The notes: generated from the letters alone by a model not told the origin. Positions 1 to 6,794 are shown, counted from the stretch's first letter. The stretch: DNA of 7,966 bases from Gammaproteobacteria bacterium (GCA_030426005.1 JAUHZM010000140.1:1-7966); one strand, 5' to 3'. Made by a program: numbers and translations.

Positions 1-1
1 A

Positions 2-310
2 GCACAGCAGGAAGTACTTACCGTTGGTGATCTAGAATTGGATACTGGGACCCTCGAAGTTCGGCGCTCCGATCAGCCAATTTACCTATCGCCCATTGGT
101 TTGAAGATTTTGACTATCCTCATGAAAGAGTCGCCAAAGGTGGTGAGTCGCAATCAGCTGGAACATGAAATCTGGGGCGACATATTGCCCGATAGTGATA
201 CGCTCCGCAGTCATATGTATAACTTGCGCAAGCAAATCGACAAGCCATTTGATCAGCCGTTGCTGCAGACTATTCAGTCGCGCGGTTACCGTATCGGTGA
301 CGCACCCTGA
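2..310 (+). CDS. OmpR-family response regulator, C-terminal part (5' truncated by window edge)
   Basis: This is the DNA-binding half of a two-component response regulator. The frame is open from the left edge, so the receiver domain with its phospho-acceptor aspartate lies outside the window; the TTG at 38 is an internal codon, not the start. The visible 102 residues form a complete OmpR/PhoB winged-helix domain. A beta strand with the family pattern 'L.V.R...PI.LSPIGLKIL' comes first. Then come 'VVSRNQLEHEIWGD', the recognition helix around 'DTLRSHMYNLRKQID', and the C-terminal wing ending in 'RGYRI'. The protein ends just after the wing, as is usual. The next gene, 88 bases downstream on the same strand, is a histidine kinase, so the two very likely form a cognate pair with the regulator first. 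Target genes and signal cannot be read from this fragment. Confidence 0.93.
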   Translation, partial: AQQEVLTVGDLELDTGTLEVRRSDQPIYLSPIGLKILTILMKESPKVVSRNQLEHEIWGDILPDSDTLRSHMYNLRKQIDKPFDQPLLQTIQSRGYRIGDAP

Positions 311-347
311 TGCTATTAGGCCCTAGGTTTGGCCGCACCTAAAAATG

Positions 348-378
348 TGAGTTAGCTTTAATAAGTTAAGCTAACTCA
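348..378. repeat. perfect 11-bp inverted repeat between regulator and kinase genes
   Basis: TGAGTTAGCTT (348-358) and AAGCTAACTCA (368-378) are exact reverse complements separated by 9 AT-rich bases. The repeat lies in the 88-base gap between the response regulator and kinase genes, 20 bases before the kinase ATG. No T-run follows it on the plus strand, so it does not look like a terminator for the regulator. On the minus strand five Ts follow (complement of 341-345), but no gene there would use them. It could be an mRNA stem that sets the kinase-to-regulator ratio, or an operator. The function is unknown; the symmetry itself is certain. Confidence 0.75.
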
Positions 379-398
379 ATGATAATAAAAACATAATA

Positions 399-1754
399 AT
401 GAAAAATTCAGACCTGCGACAGTCGATCATTCGCTCCAAGATCAGCCGTAAGATGACCCTGCAGGCGTGTTTGATCGCACTGGTTGCGGTACTCGGTATC
501 GGGTTCGCCAGTGTTGTTATCGAACAGTTTTTAGTCAAGCAGGCCCTGATTGGTGAGTCAAAACACTTTTGGGAGTCTTACTCACAAAACCAGCGTTTTC
601 CGCCGCCCAATACCGACAATCTGAAAGGTTATCTCACGAGCAGCGATTCTGACCAGGGTATGCCCGAGGACTTGCAAGGCTACGGGCTGGGTTTTCACAA
701 AATGCATGGGCAGACTGCGCATTCGCTACTCTATGCCAGTGAATCGGAGGCGCATCCGGGCAAACGACTCCATCTCCTGTTTGATGGTAAGAGCGTATTG
801 CGGCTGGCGATCTACTTCGGTATTTTCCCGTTGACCATTGTCTTAGTGCTGATTTATGTGGCGGCATGGTGGGTTTACCGTGAGTCGAATCACCTGTTGA
901 GTCCGATTGTTTGGCTTGCGAATAAATTTGATCGCTTTGACCCCGCGCACCCGAACGCCAGTTTGGAAGATCTATCTGATGTCCCCGGCGATGTCGATTG
1001 GGAGGTTGAGAAACTGGTCAAATCCTTTGGATCTTACTCGCGCCGCATTCGCCGATTTGTGGAGCGCGAACGTGCATTCACGCGGGACGCCAGTCACGAG
1101 TTTCGTACGCCTTTAACGGTTATTAAAATGGCAAGCGACATGATGCTGGCAGAACAGGATCTCGATGACTACTCACGCAAGTATGTGACGCGTATCAAAG
1201 GTGCTGCACGCGACATGGAGGAGTTGATCGATGCGTTTCTGATCTTAGCGCGGGAGACAGACAAAGAGTTCGAAGACGAACACACGGTGGTTGCCGAAAT
1301 CGTCGAACACGAAATTAGTGACGCGGAGATTTATCTCGATAATAAACCGGTCACGATCGAAGTCGACGAGCAATACCCATTGGAGCTGGATACGGCACGC
1401 AAAGTTGTGTCGATCGTCTTGGGCAACTTAATTCGCAACGCCGTGCTCTATACCAATGAAGGTACCGTTAGCGTGATAATTAAGGAGCATTCGGTGGTGA
1501 TCGCGGATACTGGAATCGGTATGACCAAGGAGCAGATTAAGAAGATCTTCCAACCGTATTATCGCGCTGATCAACCAGGTAAGACCAAGCGGAAGGGCTA
1601 CGGCGTGGGACTCACGATTGTGAAACGACTATCGAATCGTTTTAACTGGGTAGTTGAAGTCGATAGTGAGGTTGATGTTGGCACGCGTATCGAGGTAATT
1701 TTTGATGAATCATCGCGTTCATCGGTGGTTACATCGCGCTGGACAAAACGTTGA
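399..1754 (+). CDS. Membrane sensor histidine kinase
   Basis: This 451-residue inner-membrane kinase should autophosphorylate on histidine and pass the phosphate to the response regulator encoded just upstream. A short basic N-terminus leads to membrane helix 1 (about residues 20-41), a periplasmic sensor loop of about 90 residues, and membrane helix 2 (about 135-159). A short linker with the pattern 'LLSPIVWLANKFDRFDP' (166-182) stands where a HAMP domain would be and is at best a degenerate one. The dimerisation/H-box is 'FTRDASHEFRTPLTVIK', with the phospho-accepting histidine at 233. The ATPase domain has an N box ('GNLIRNAV', N343/N347), a D box ('ADTGIGM', D370) and a G2 box ('GYGVGL', 400-405), so the kinase looks catalytically complete. 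The sensor loop matches no ligand-binding fold I can name. ATG 399 is the only good start before an in-frame stop at 372. No Shine-Dalgarno sequence precedes it, only an AT-rich stretch, which fits low or coupled translation. Confidence 0.94.
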   Translation: MKNSDLRQSIIRSKISRKMTLQACLIALVAVLGIGFASVVIEQFLVKQALIGESKHFWESYSQNQRFPPPNTDNLKGYLTSSDSDQGMPEDLQGYGLGFHKMHGQTAHSLLYASESEAHPGKRLHLLFDGKSVLRLAIYFGIFPLTIVLVLIYVAAWWVYRESNHLLSPIVWLANKFDRFDPAHPNASLEDLSDVPGDVDWEVEKLVKSFGSYSRRIRRFVERERAFTRDASHEFRTPLTVIKMASDMMLAEQDLDDYSRKYVTRIKGAARDMEELIDAFLILARETDKEFEDEHTVVAEIVEHEISDAEIYLDNKPVTIEVDEQYPLELDTARKVVSIVLGNLIRNAVLYTNEGTVSVIIKEHSVVIADTGIGMTKEQIKKIFQPYYRADQPGKTKRKGYGVGLTIVKRLSNRFNWVVEVDSEVDVGTRIEVIFDESSRSSVVTSRWTKR

Positions 1755-1891
1755 TTTGAAACGCTATCAGGGTGAAAAGGCTGGTAATACGCTGGCATCC
1801 GGCGCATAATTCCCCGCTGATATTCACACTAGCTCCAATAGCCAGGTGCGGCTTGCAAACACTTGTTTAAGTCGCCACAGATTTAGTCCTC

Positions 1892-2452
1892 ATGAATGAG
1901 CGCGAATACGCCGTCCGCCCAAACAAAACGCAAATAAAGCGCGAGATTAAAGTCCTTAATGAGCTTGGGCAAGAACTCATCAAAATGCCCGACTCAGCAC
2001 TTAAAAAAGTGCCATTAAGCGATGGCATGCGCGAAGCCATTAAGGATGGCAAGCGGTTCCAGCGCGGGGCCTTGCAGCGCCAGTTACGTCGTATTGCTTC
2101 GCTGATGCAGGAAGAGGACATTGACGCCATTCAGTTAGAATTGGCGAGGCAGAAGCAACCCTCAAAGCAACAGACGGCCGAGTTTCATCAGCTAGAGCAA
2201 TGGCGCGATCGATTGATTGATGGCGATGATGCATTACTCACCGACTTGATTGACCAATTTCCGGTTATTGATCGTCAGCATATACGCCAATTGGTTCGCA
2301 ATGCAGCCAATGAGCAAAAGCGTAATAAGCCGCCTAAATCTGCTCGCTTATTGTTCAAATACCTGGCTGAAATCAAACGCACCACACCGACCAGCGATGC
2401 AGCGGCAACCGGCAATGCCAGCGACGATATGGCCGATGATAGTGCAGAATAA
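1892..2452 (+). CDS. darP: DarP (YjgA, DUF615) ribosome-associated protein
   Basis: DarP, formerly YjgA, is a cytoplasmic protein that binds late precursors of the large ribosomal subunit and helps 50S maturation. This 186-residue protein is close to the E. coli length (about 183). It carries the family signatures: 'KREIKVLNELGQELI' near the N-terminus, 'LSDGMREAI' (43-51), 'RRIASLMQEEDIDAI' (66-80), 'FHQLEQWRDRLIDGDDALL' (about 98-116), and the diagnostic C-terminal 'RQLVRNAANEQKRNKPPKSAR' region (131-151). One oddity is that E. coli YjgA starts with about 25 very acidic residues. Here the N-terminus is short and basic, and an acidic tail rich in Asp, Ser and Ala follows the conserved core instead. 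An in-frame stop at 1868-1870 and the lack of another start codon rule out a longer N-terminus. No Shine-Dalgarno sequence precedes the ATG. The 137-base gap from the kinase shows no clear terminator or promoter, so whether transcription is shared is unknown. Confidence 0.93.
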   Translation: MNEREYAVRPNKTQIKREIKVLNELGQELIKMPDSALKKVPLSDGMREAIKDGKRFQRGALQRQLRRIASLMQEEDIDAIQLELARQKQPSKQQTAEFHQLEQWRDRLIDGDDALLTDLIDQFPVIDRQHIRQLVRNAANEQKRNKPPKSARLLFKYLAEIKRTTPTSDAAATGNASDDMADDSAE

Positions 2453-2463
2453 TTTGCTCCCTG

Positions 2464-2491
2464 TTCACTCTTAACCACCTTCGTATTTAAT
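2464..2491 (+). promoter_or_regulatory. possible sigma70-type promoter for the aminotransferase gene
   Basis: TTCACT (2464-2469, 4 of 6 to TTGACA) and TTTAAT (2486-2491, 5 of 6 to TATAAT) are separated by 16 bases in the 49-base gap between darP and the aminotransferase gene. If used, transcription would begin about 2498, only a few bases before the ATG at 2502. That would explain why no Shine-Dalgarno sequence is seen. The match is modest and such boxes arise by chance in AT-rich gaps, so this is a weak call. Confidence 0.25.
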
Positions 2492-2501
2492 ACATCCGCT
2501 C

Positions 2502-3698
2502 ATGTTTGGAAAATTAGACACTCTGCCCGCCGACCCAATTTTGGGGCTAAATCAAACCTTTCAGCAAGACGCTAATCCTGACAAGATTAATTTGTCGATT
2601 GGTGTGTACCAGAATGCCCAAGGCGTGACACCAATTTTTACCGCGGTCAAAAAAGCGGAAGCGCAGCTGATTGAAGCGCAGCAGACTAAATCCTACGCGC
2701 CGCAAGCAGGTGACCCGCTATTTTTGCAGCACATGACGCAGCTCATGTTGGGCGATGAACTGACTAAGCAATTAGGTGACCGTGTCGCGGCGGTAATGAC
2801 ACCTGGTGGCTGCGGCGCGTTACGCATGGGCGCCGAGCTGTTGATGCATGCGCGCGAAGGCGCCACGGTTTGGGTGAGTGATCCAACCTGGGCCAATCAT
2901 TTTCCATTACTACAAAGCGCGGGCTTAAAGCTCGAGAAATACGCATATTACAGTCCGGAAACGCATGCTGTTGATTTCAATAAGATGCTGAGCTCCTTAC
3001 AACAAATTCCGATTGGCGACGTTGTGTTGTTACATGGTTGCTGCCACAACCCAACGGGTGCCGACATTACGCCTGAACAGTGGGATCAAGTGATCAGTGT
3101 GCTCGCCGAGCGCCACTTAACGCCCTTTATCGATGTGGCCTACCAGGGCTTCGGTGATGGGCTCAACGAAGACGCGTATGGTGTCCGAGAAGCCGTTAAA
3201 CGTTTACCAGAAGTTCTAATCGCAAGCTCGTGTTCGAAGAATTTCGGTTTGTACCGTGAGCGTATTGGTGCGGTCATGGTGGTTACGCCCGACAATCAAA
3301 CCACTGCTGCTGCGAAGTCCCATATTTTAACCGCAGCACGCAGCTCTTACAGTATGTCGCCATACCATGGTGGTGGAATTGTCGGTCATTTGTTGAATGA
3401 CTCAGCATTGACGCAAGAATGGCGTACTGAGCTGGAACAGGTCCGCGCACGCATGAACCGATTACGTGGCGAGCTGGCGGAAGGGTTGAATCAGAGTCAG
3501 AACGTGAAGGATTTCAGCTTTGTGGCAGAAAGCAAGGGCATGTTCTGTTATCTTGGTATTTCGCTGGAAGCCGTGCGCGCGCTGCGTTCTGAGTTTGGGA
3601 TCTATCTGCTCGACAGCACCCGGATTAATGTTGCGGGCCTGTCGACAGAGAACCTGTCGATCATTATTGATCGCGTATCTCAGGTGCTTCAACGCTGA
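2502..3698 (+). CDS. Class I aspartate/aromatic amino acid aminotransferase (AspC/TyrB family)
   Basis: This 398-residue PLP enzyme transfers amino groups between aspartate, or tyrosine/phenylalanine, and 2-oxoglutarate in the cytoplasm. It is the length of E. coli AspC and TyrB (396-397) and aligns throughout. The PLP Schiff-base lysine is K246 in 'SSCSKNFGLYRERIG', with the phosphate-binding arginine at R254. The cofactor pocket also has W130, N183 in 'HGCCHNPTGAD', D211 (pairs with the pyridine nitrogen) and Y214. R374 in 'STRINVAG' binds the substrate alpha-carboxylate. R280, equivalent to Arg292 of classical numbering, is the residue that binds the side-chain carboxylate of dicarboxylic substrates, so aspartate/glutamate use is expected. 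AspC and TyrB both keep these residues, so aspartate versus tyrosine preference cannot be decided from the sequence. The downstream amino acid transporter and the nearby DAHP synthase mildly favour an aromatic role. The start is preceded by no Shine-Dalgarno sequence and the gene begins 49 bases after darP. Confidence 0.93.
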   Translation: MFGKLDTLPADPILGLNQTFQQDANPDKINLSIGVYQNAQGVTPIFTAVKKAEAQLIEAQQTKSYAPQAGDPLFLQHMTQLMLGDELTKQLGDRVAAVMTPGGCGALRMGAELLMHAREGATVWVSDPTWANHFPLLQSAGLKLEKYAYYSPETHAVDFNKMLSSLQQIPIGDVVLLHGCCHNPTGADITPEQWDQVISVLAERHLTPFIDVAYQGFGDGLNEDAYGVREAVKRLPEVLIASSCSKNFGLYRERIGAVMVVTPDNQTTAAAKSHILTAARSSYSMSPYHGGGIVGHLLNDSALTQEWRTELEQVRARMNRLRGELAEGLNQSQNVKDFSFVAESKGMFCYLGISLEAVRALRSEFGIYLLDSTRINVAGLSTENLSIIIDRVSQVLQR

Positions 3699-3767
3699 GG
3701 TCGGTAACCTGATTTAGCCCCCCGGTCGACACACTATTAGAATAACAAAATCGATTTAGAAATCATT

Positions 3768-3771
3768 GGAG
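3768..3771 (+). promoter_or_regulatory. strong Shine-Dalgarno for the NSS transporter
   Basis: GGAG lies 7 bases before the ATG at 3779. It fixes the transporter start and is the only strong ribosome-binding site in front of any visible start in the window. This suggests the transporter is translated independently of the aminotransferase gene 80 bases upstream. Confidence 0.75.
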
Positions 3772-3778
3772 ACAAACT

Positions 3779-5116
3779 ATGGCCGCTCGAGGAGAGTTTA
3801 GTTCACGCACTGCATTCGTACTAGCCGCATCCGGCTCCGCTATCGGACTGGGTAACATATGGGGATTTCCGATCAAGGTGGCGTCGAACGGTGGCGGGGC
3901 GTTTGTCTTTACTTATATCATTCTGACCTTTTTGTTGGCCTACCCAATTTTAATGGCTGAACTGGTCATTGGTCGCTACGCGAAGTCGGATACCGTGCGT
4001 TCAGTTAATGCTGTCAGTACGCCAGCGTTTCGACCGCTGGCGTTTCTGACCGGCTACTGGGGCATGTTGACGGCGAGTCTGATTCTAAGTTTTTATGCCA
4101 TCGTTGCTGGTTGGATGGTGTCGCACGGTGTCGGTGCTGTGGCCCAGTTACTCGGGCAGTCTCAGGATTGGTTCGTGGCGGATTCGGTGACGCGCAGTAT
4201 TCTGTTTAGTGCGGTATTTTACGTGCTGACCATTGCGATTGTTGCCAATGGCGTGGCCAGCGGGATTGAAAAGTGGTCAACGCGTTTGATGCCGGTGTTA
4301 ATCCTGTTAATCATCGCATTGATCGTTTACATCGCCACGCAGCCCGGGGCTGCTGAAGGTTGGCGAGTGTATCTGCAACCGGATTTTTCGAAAGTCTTGG
4401 AACCAGGCTTGGTCGTCGATGCGCTGAGCCAGGCGTTTTTCTCATTGTCTCTGGGCGTGGGCACCATGATGATTTACGGCTCTTACGTGAGTAAGTCGGA
4501 AAATCTACCCAAACTGGGCGCGACAGTCGCGGGCATGGATATCGGTATCGCTGTGCTCGCGGGCATGTTGGTGATTCCGGCCATGTACGTGGCACAGCAC
4601 AATGGTGTGGTGATTTATGACGAAGCCGGTAATCTGATCGAGAGTGGTCGACTGATCTTCAATGTATTGCCTTCCTTATTTGACACCATGGGCGGCGCTG
4701 GTGCAGTGGTGGCAATGCTGTTCTTTGCATTGATGAGTATTGCGGCGCTGACTTCCTCAATCTCGATGCTCGAAGTGCCAGTGGCGTATGCGAACGAGAG
4801 TCGCGGCATTCAACGTAAGAAAGCTGCCTGGTTGGTCGGAAGCGGCATTTTTGCCTTCAGCCTAGTGATTATCTTTAATGCGGCGTGGTTGTTTGATTGG
4901 GTCGTGCGTATTGCCACGGAATTCAGTGAACCCCTGATCGGTATTCTGTTTTGCGTGTTCGTTGGTTGGGTATGGCAACGTGATAAATTGTTGCAGGAAC
5001 TCAAACAGGGTAGCCCGCACGTGGAGCGTACCCTGTTTTGGAAGATCTGGCCGACCTACGTTAAATTTGTTTGTCCGCTGATCGTGATTGGCTTGCTTAT
5101 ACGTAGTTTTGGCTAA
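3779..5116 (+). CDS. Sodium-coupled amino acid transporter, NSS (SNF) family
   Basis: This 445-residue inner-membrane symporter of the neurotransmitter:sodium symporter family (LeuT fold) should use the sodium gradient to import an amino acid. The hallmark is the broken first helix: 'GSAIGLGN' (18-26) followed by 'NGGGAF' (37-42) and 'AELVIGRY' (60-67). The unwound helix 6 is at 'AFFSLSLGVGTM' (219-230) and helix 8 includes 'SIAALTSSIS' (320-329). I count about 11 membrane helices, with the last at about 425-442, the topology known for bacterial members such as Tyt1, rather than 12 as in LeuT. Two residues are unusual. The arginine after 'GNxx' that forms the LeuT outer gate (Arg30) is glycine G29. 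Its aspartate partner (Asp404) appears to be V376. The substrate is not readable; neighbouring aminotransferase and DAHP synthase genes hint at an aromatic amino acid. A weak -10-like TAGAAT at 3738-3743 lies upstream but lacks a good -35. The 3' end overlaps the convergent DAHP synthase gene by 20 bases. Confidence 0.93.
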   Translation: MAARGEFSSRTAFVLAASGSAIGLGNIWGFPIKVASNGGGAFVFTYIILTFLLAYPILMAELVIGRYAKSDTVRSVNAVSTPAFRPLAFLTGYWGMLTASLILSFYAIVAGWMVSHGVGAVAQLLGQSQDWFVADSVTRSILFSAVFYVLTIAIVANGVASGIEKWSTRLMPVLILLIIALIVYIATQPGAAEGWRVYLQPDFSKVLEPGLVVDALSQAFFSLSLGVGTMMIYGSYVSKSENLPKLGATVAGMDIGIAVLAGMLVIPAMYVAQHNGVVIYDEAGNLIESGRLIFNVLPSLFDTMGGAGAVVAMLFFALMSIAALTSSISMLEVPVAYANESRGIQRKKAAWLVGSGIFAFSLVIIFNAAWLFDWVVRIATEFSEPLIGILFCVFVGWVWQRDKLLQELKQGSPHVERTLFWKIWPTYVKFVCPLIVIGLLIRSFG

Positions 5117-6170
5117 CTGACTGCTTAAGCTGTCTGAGTTTGGAAGCCATTTCCTTCAGGCAGCTTTCGGTGGTATCCCAGCCGATGCATCCATCGGTGA
5201 TTGAAACGCCATACTGCAACGCGGACTTATCATCGGTTAGCTTCTGACTCCCTGGATTCAGGTGGCTTTCCAGCATGACACCAATAATGCTCTGATTGCC
5301 TTCGAGAATTTGCTGGGTAATGTTTTCCAGTACTAAGGGTTGCAGTTCGGGATCCTTGTTTGAGTTCGCGTGACTGCAGTCCACCATGATATTCACCGGC
5401 AGATTTTTACCCCGTAACTCACGTTCAGTGAGACGCACGTTCACGGAATCGTAGTTTTGCTTGCCACCACCACCGCGCAGTACGATGTGTGCGTACTGGT
5501 TACCGGATGAATGCACAATCGACACCTTACCTTCTGGGTCAATCCCCAGAAAACTGTGGCCGCTGCTCACCGATTGCAATGCATTGATGGCCACACCGAG
5601 CGAGCCATCCGTGCCATTTTTAAAACCGATGGGCACAGACAGGCCACTGGCCATTTCACGATGAGTTTGTGACTCGGTGGTGCGAGCGCCTATTGCGGAC
5701 CAGCTAATGAGATCTTGCATGTACTGTGGTGAAATGGGGTCGAGCGCTTCGTTGGCGATCGGTAGTCCGATTTCATTAATCTTGATCATCAGCTCACGCC
5801 CAATCGACATGCCTTTTTCGATTTGAAAGGTGCCATCTAAATATGGATCGTTGATTAGGCCTTTCCAGCCGACTGTCGTGCGCGGTTTTTCAAAATACAC
5901 GCGCATCAGGATAAACAGTTGATCTTCAACTTCTTCGGCTAGCTTTTTCAGGCGCCCTGCGTATTCTATGGCCGCTTTGGTGTCGTGTACTGAGCACGGA
6001 CCAACAACCACAAAAAGTCGGTTGTCCTTACGGTCCAGAATATCGCGGATGGTTTGACGGCTGCGTTCCACATGCGCAGTGATCGCGTCATTGACGGGGA
6101 ATCGCTGTTTGAATTCGAGTGGCGTCACCAAACGCTCAAGGTTGGTGATATTGGTGTTTTCGAGACTCAT
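5097..6170 (-). CDS. 3-deoxy-7-phosphoheptulonate (DAHP) synthase, type I, AroF/AroG/AroH class
   Basis: This enzyme condenses phosphoenolpyruvate with erythrose 4-phosphate to DAHP, the first step of the shikimate pathway to aromatic amino acids. The 357 residues match the E. coli isozymes (348-356) along their whole length. Metal ligands are all present: C59 in 'VVVGPCSVHD', H267 in 'VDCSHANSNKD', E301 in 'MLESHL' and D326 in 'SITDGCIGW'. Phosphate and substrate residues are in 'VYFEKPRTTVGWKG' (91-104), 'GARTTESQ' (161-168) and 'GFKNGTDG' (182-189). At the position of AroG Ser211 the sequence has glycine, G209 ('HSFLGIDPEG'), as in tyrosine-sensitive AroF. The N-terminal 'ITNLERLVTP' and the 'CSHANSNKD' region are also closest to AroF by eye, so tyrosine feedback is the best guess. 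ATG 6170 is the only start before an upstream in-frame stop at 6207-6209. No clear Shine-Dalgarno, promoter or TyrR box was found in the 72-base leader. The gene may be co-transcribed with the lipid genes upstream. Confidence 0.94.
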   Translation of the reverse strand: MSLENTNITNLERLVTPLEFKQRFPVNDAITAHVERSRQTIRDILDRKDNRLFVVVGPCSVHDTKAAIEYAGRLKKLAEEVEDQLFILMRVYFEKPRTTVGWKGLINDPYLDGTFQIEKGMSIGRELMIKINEIGLPIANEALDPISPQYMQDLISWSAIGARTTESQTHREMASGLSVPIGFKNGTDGSLGVAINALQSVSSGHSFLGIDPEGKVSIVHSSGNQYAHIVLRGGGGKQNYDSVNVRLTERELRGKNLPVNIMVDCSHANSNKDPELQPLVLENITQQILEGNQSIIGVMLESHLNPGSQKLTDDKSALQYGVSITDGCIGWDTTESCLKEMASKLRQLKQSVSQNYV

Positions 6171-6242
6171 TTGGTACTGCTTAATTGGTTGAGGTTGTTC
6201 CTGCCCCTATTTAAACATATCTCATTGAGTTAGCGCACTCGC

Positions 6243-6794
6243 TTAGCCAATTAGTTTGCGCCCTGCGGCCTGAGCGAAGACCGTCATGGCGAACGCCCAA
6301 GCTAAGCCAATCGCAGCCAGCACGATTGGGCGATCAATCAGAAAGGCGACGGCGCCGAGTCGTTCTCCTGCCAAGTAAGACAACGGGCCACCAACAGCGC
6401 CTAACACTGCTGGCAGTACCGGGTGCGCATTCACCCAGGCCATCGAGTGGTTGATCGTCAACGCAAAACCGGCCCAGAGTATCAATATCCATGCAGGAGC
6501 CAAGAACGGCAAGGGCCGTGGATCTGTGAACTCCACAAAGCCAAGGCTTAACCACAGGCTGTCAATGAATATGCCCAGCGCGAGACTTAAGACCAGCAAA
6601 CTGTAGTCGCCGTCAGCGCGGCGATGTGCTCTGAGCTGGAAAGCAGCTAAGAGTAAAAAGGCACACAAGGCCGGGACAAACAGTTGGTGGGCACTCCCTA
6701 ACACACAGGCGAACCATAATAGCTGGAAGAGGGCGGCGTTAATCACCACCGGCCAGCGCAAACTGCTGGTAATCGTGGAGAGTTTAGTCAGCAT
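6243..6794 (-). CDS. DUF2878 family membrane protein
   Basis: This protein of unknown function belongs to DUF2878 by its sequence pattern. I place the start at the ATG at 6794, giving 183 residues. A longer frame to 6899 exists, but its first 35 codons lie inside the methyltransferase gene and encode a Cys/Ser-rich stretch unlike the family. From this start the gene overlaps the methyltransferase stop by 11 bases (ATGCTGACTAA), a typical translational-coupling arrangement; no Shine-Dalgarno sequence is visible. About six membrane helices are predicted (roughly 14-33, 37-54, 64-88, 97-117, 124-146, 156-176). Conserved-looking polar residues sit in or beside them: D78 in 'GIFIDSLWLSLG', N115-H116 in 'TINHSMAW', and E144-R145 in 'GGPLSYLAGERLGAV'. 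From memory, DUF2878 genes often lie beside Cfa-like methyltransferase genes, sometimes with DUF1365, DUF3833 or flavoprotein genes. A role in membrane lipid modification is inferred from this context only. Confidence 0.85.
   Translation of the reverse strand: MLTKLSTITSSLRWPVVINAALFQLLWFACVLGSAHQLFVPALCAFLLLAAFQLRAHRRADGDYSLLVLSLALGIFIDSLWLSLGFVEFTDPRPLPFLAPAWILILWAGFALTINHSMAWVNAHPVLPAVLGAVGGPLSYLAGERLGAVAFLIDRPIVLAAIGLAWAFAMTVFAQAAGRKLIG

Noticed and set aside
348..378. Inverted repeat as a rho-independent terminator for the response regulator
   Set aside because: No T-run follows on the plus strand and the stem is AT-rich. The T-run on the minus strand would serve no visible gene.
634..867. 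Antisense open frames inside the kinase and other genes (for example this one, and 4311-4595 and 7494-7718)
   Set aside because: They lie within well-supported genes, show no recognisable domain and have compositions expected of out-of-frame translation.
1765..1822. TATCAG and CTGATA as a hairpin after the kinase gene
   Set aside because: Only 6 bp with a 46-base loop and no T-run, so it fits chance.
3753..3764. GATTTAGAAATC, a 5-bp inverted repeat before the transporter ribosome-binding site
   Set aside because: Too short and AT-rich to separate from chance; it matches no operator I know.
6222..6234. 13-base match (GCTAACTCAATGA) between the DAHP synthase leader on the minus strand and 370-382 on the plus strand, suggesting a shared operator
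   Set aside because: About one match of this length is expected by chance when an 8-kb window is compared with itself, and only one arm of the inverted repeat is shared.
6171..6242. TyrR box, Trp/Tyr leader peptide or sigma70 promoter before the DAHP synthase gene
   Set aside because: No TGTAAA-N6-TTTACA-like symmetry, no short leader frame rich in aromatic codons, and no -35/-10 pair at acceptable spacing.
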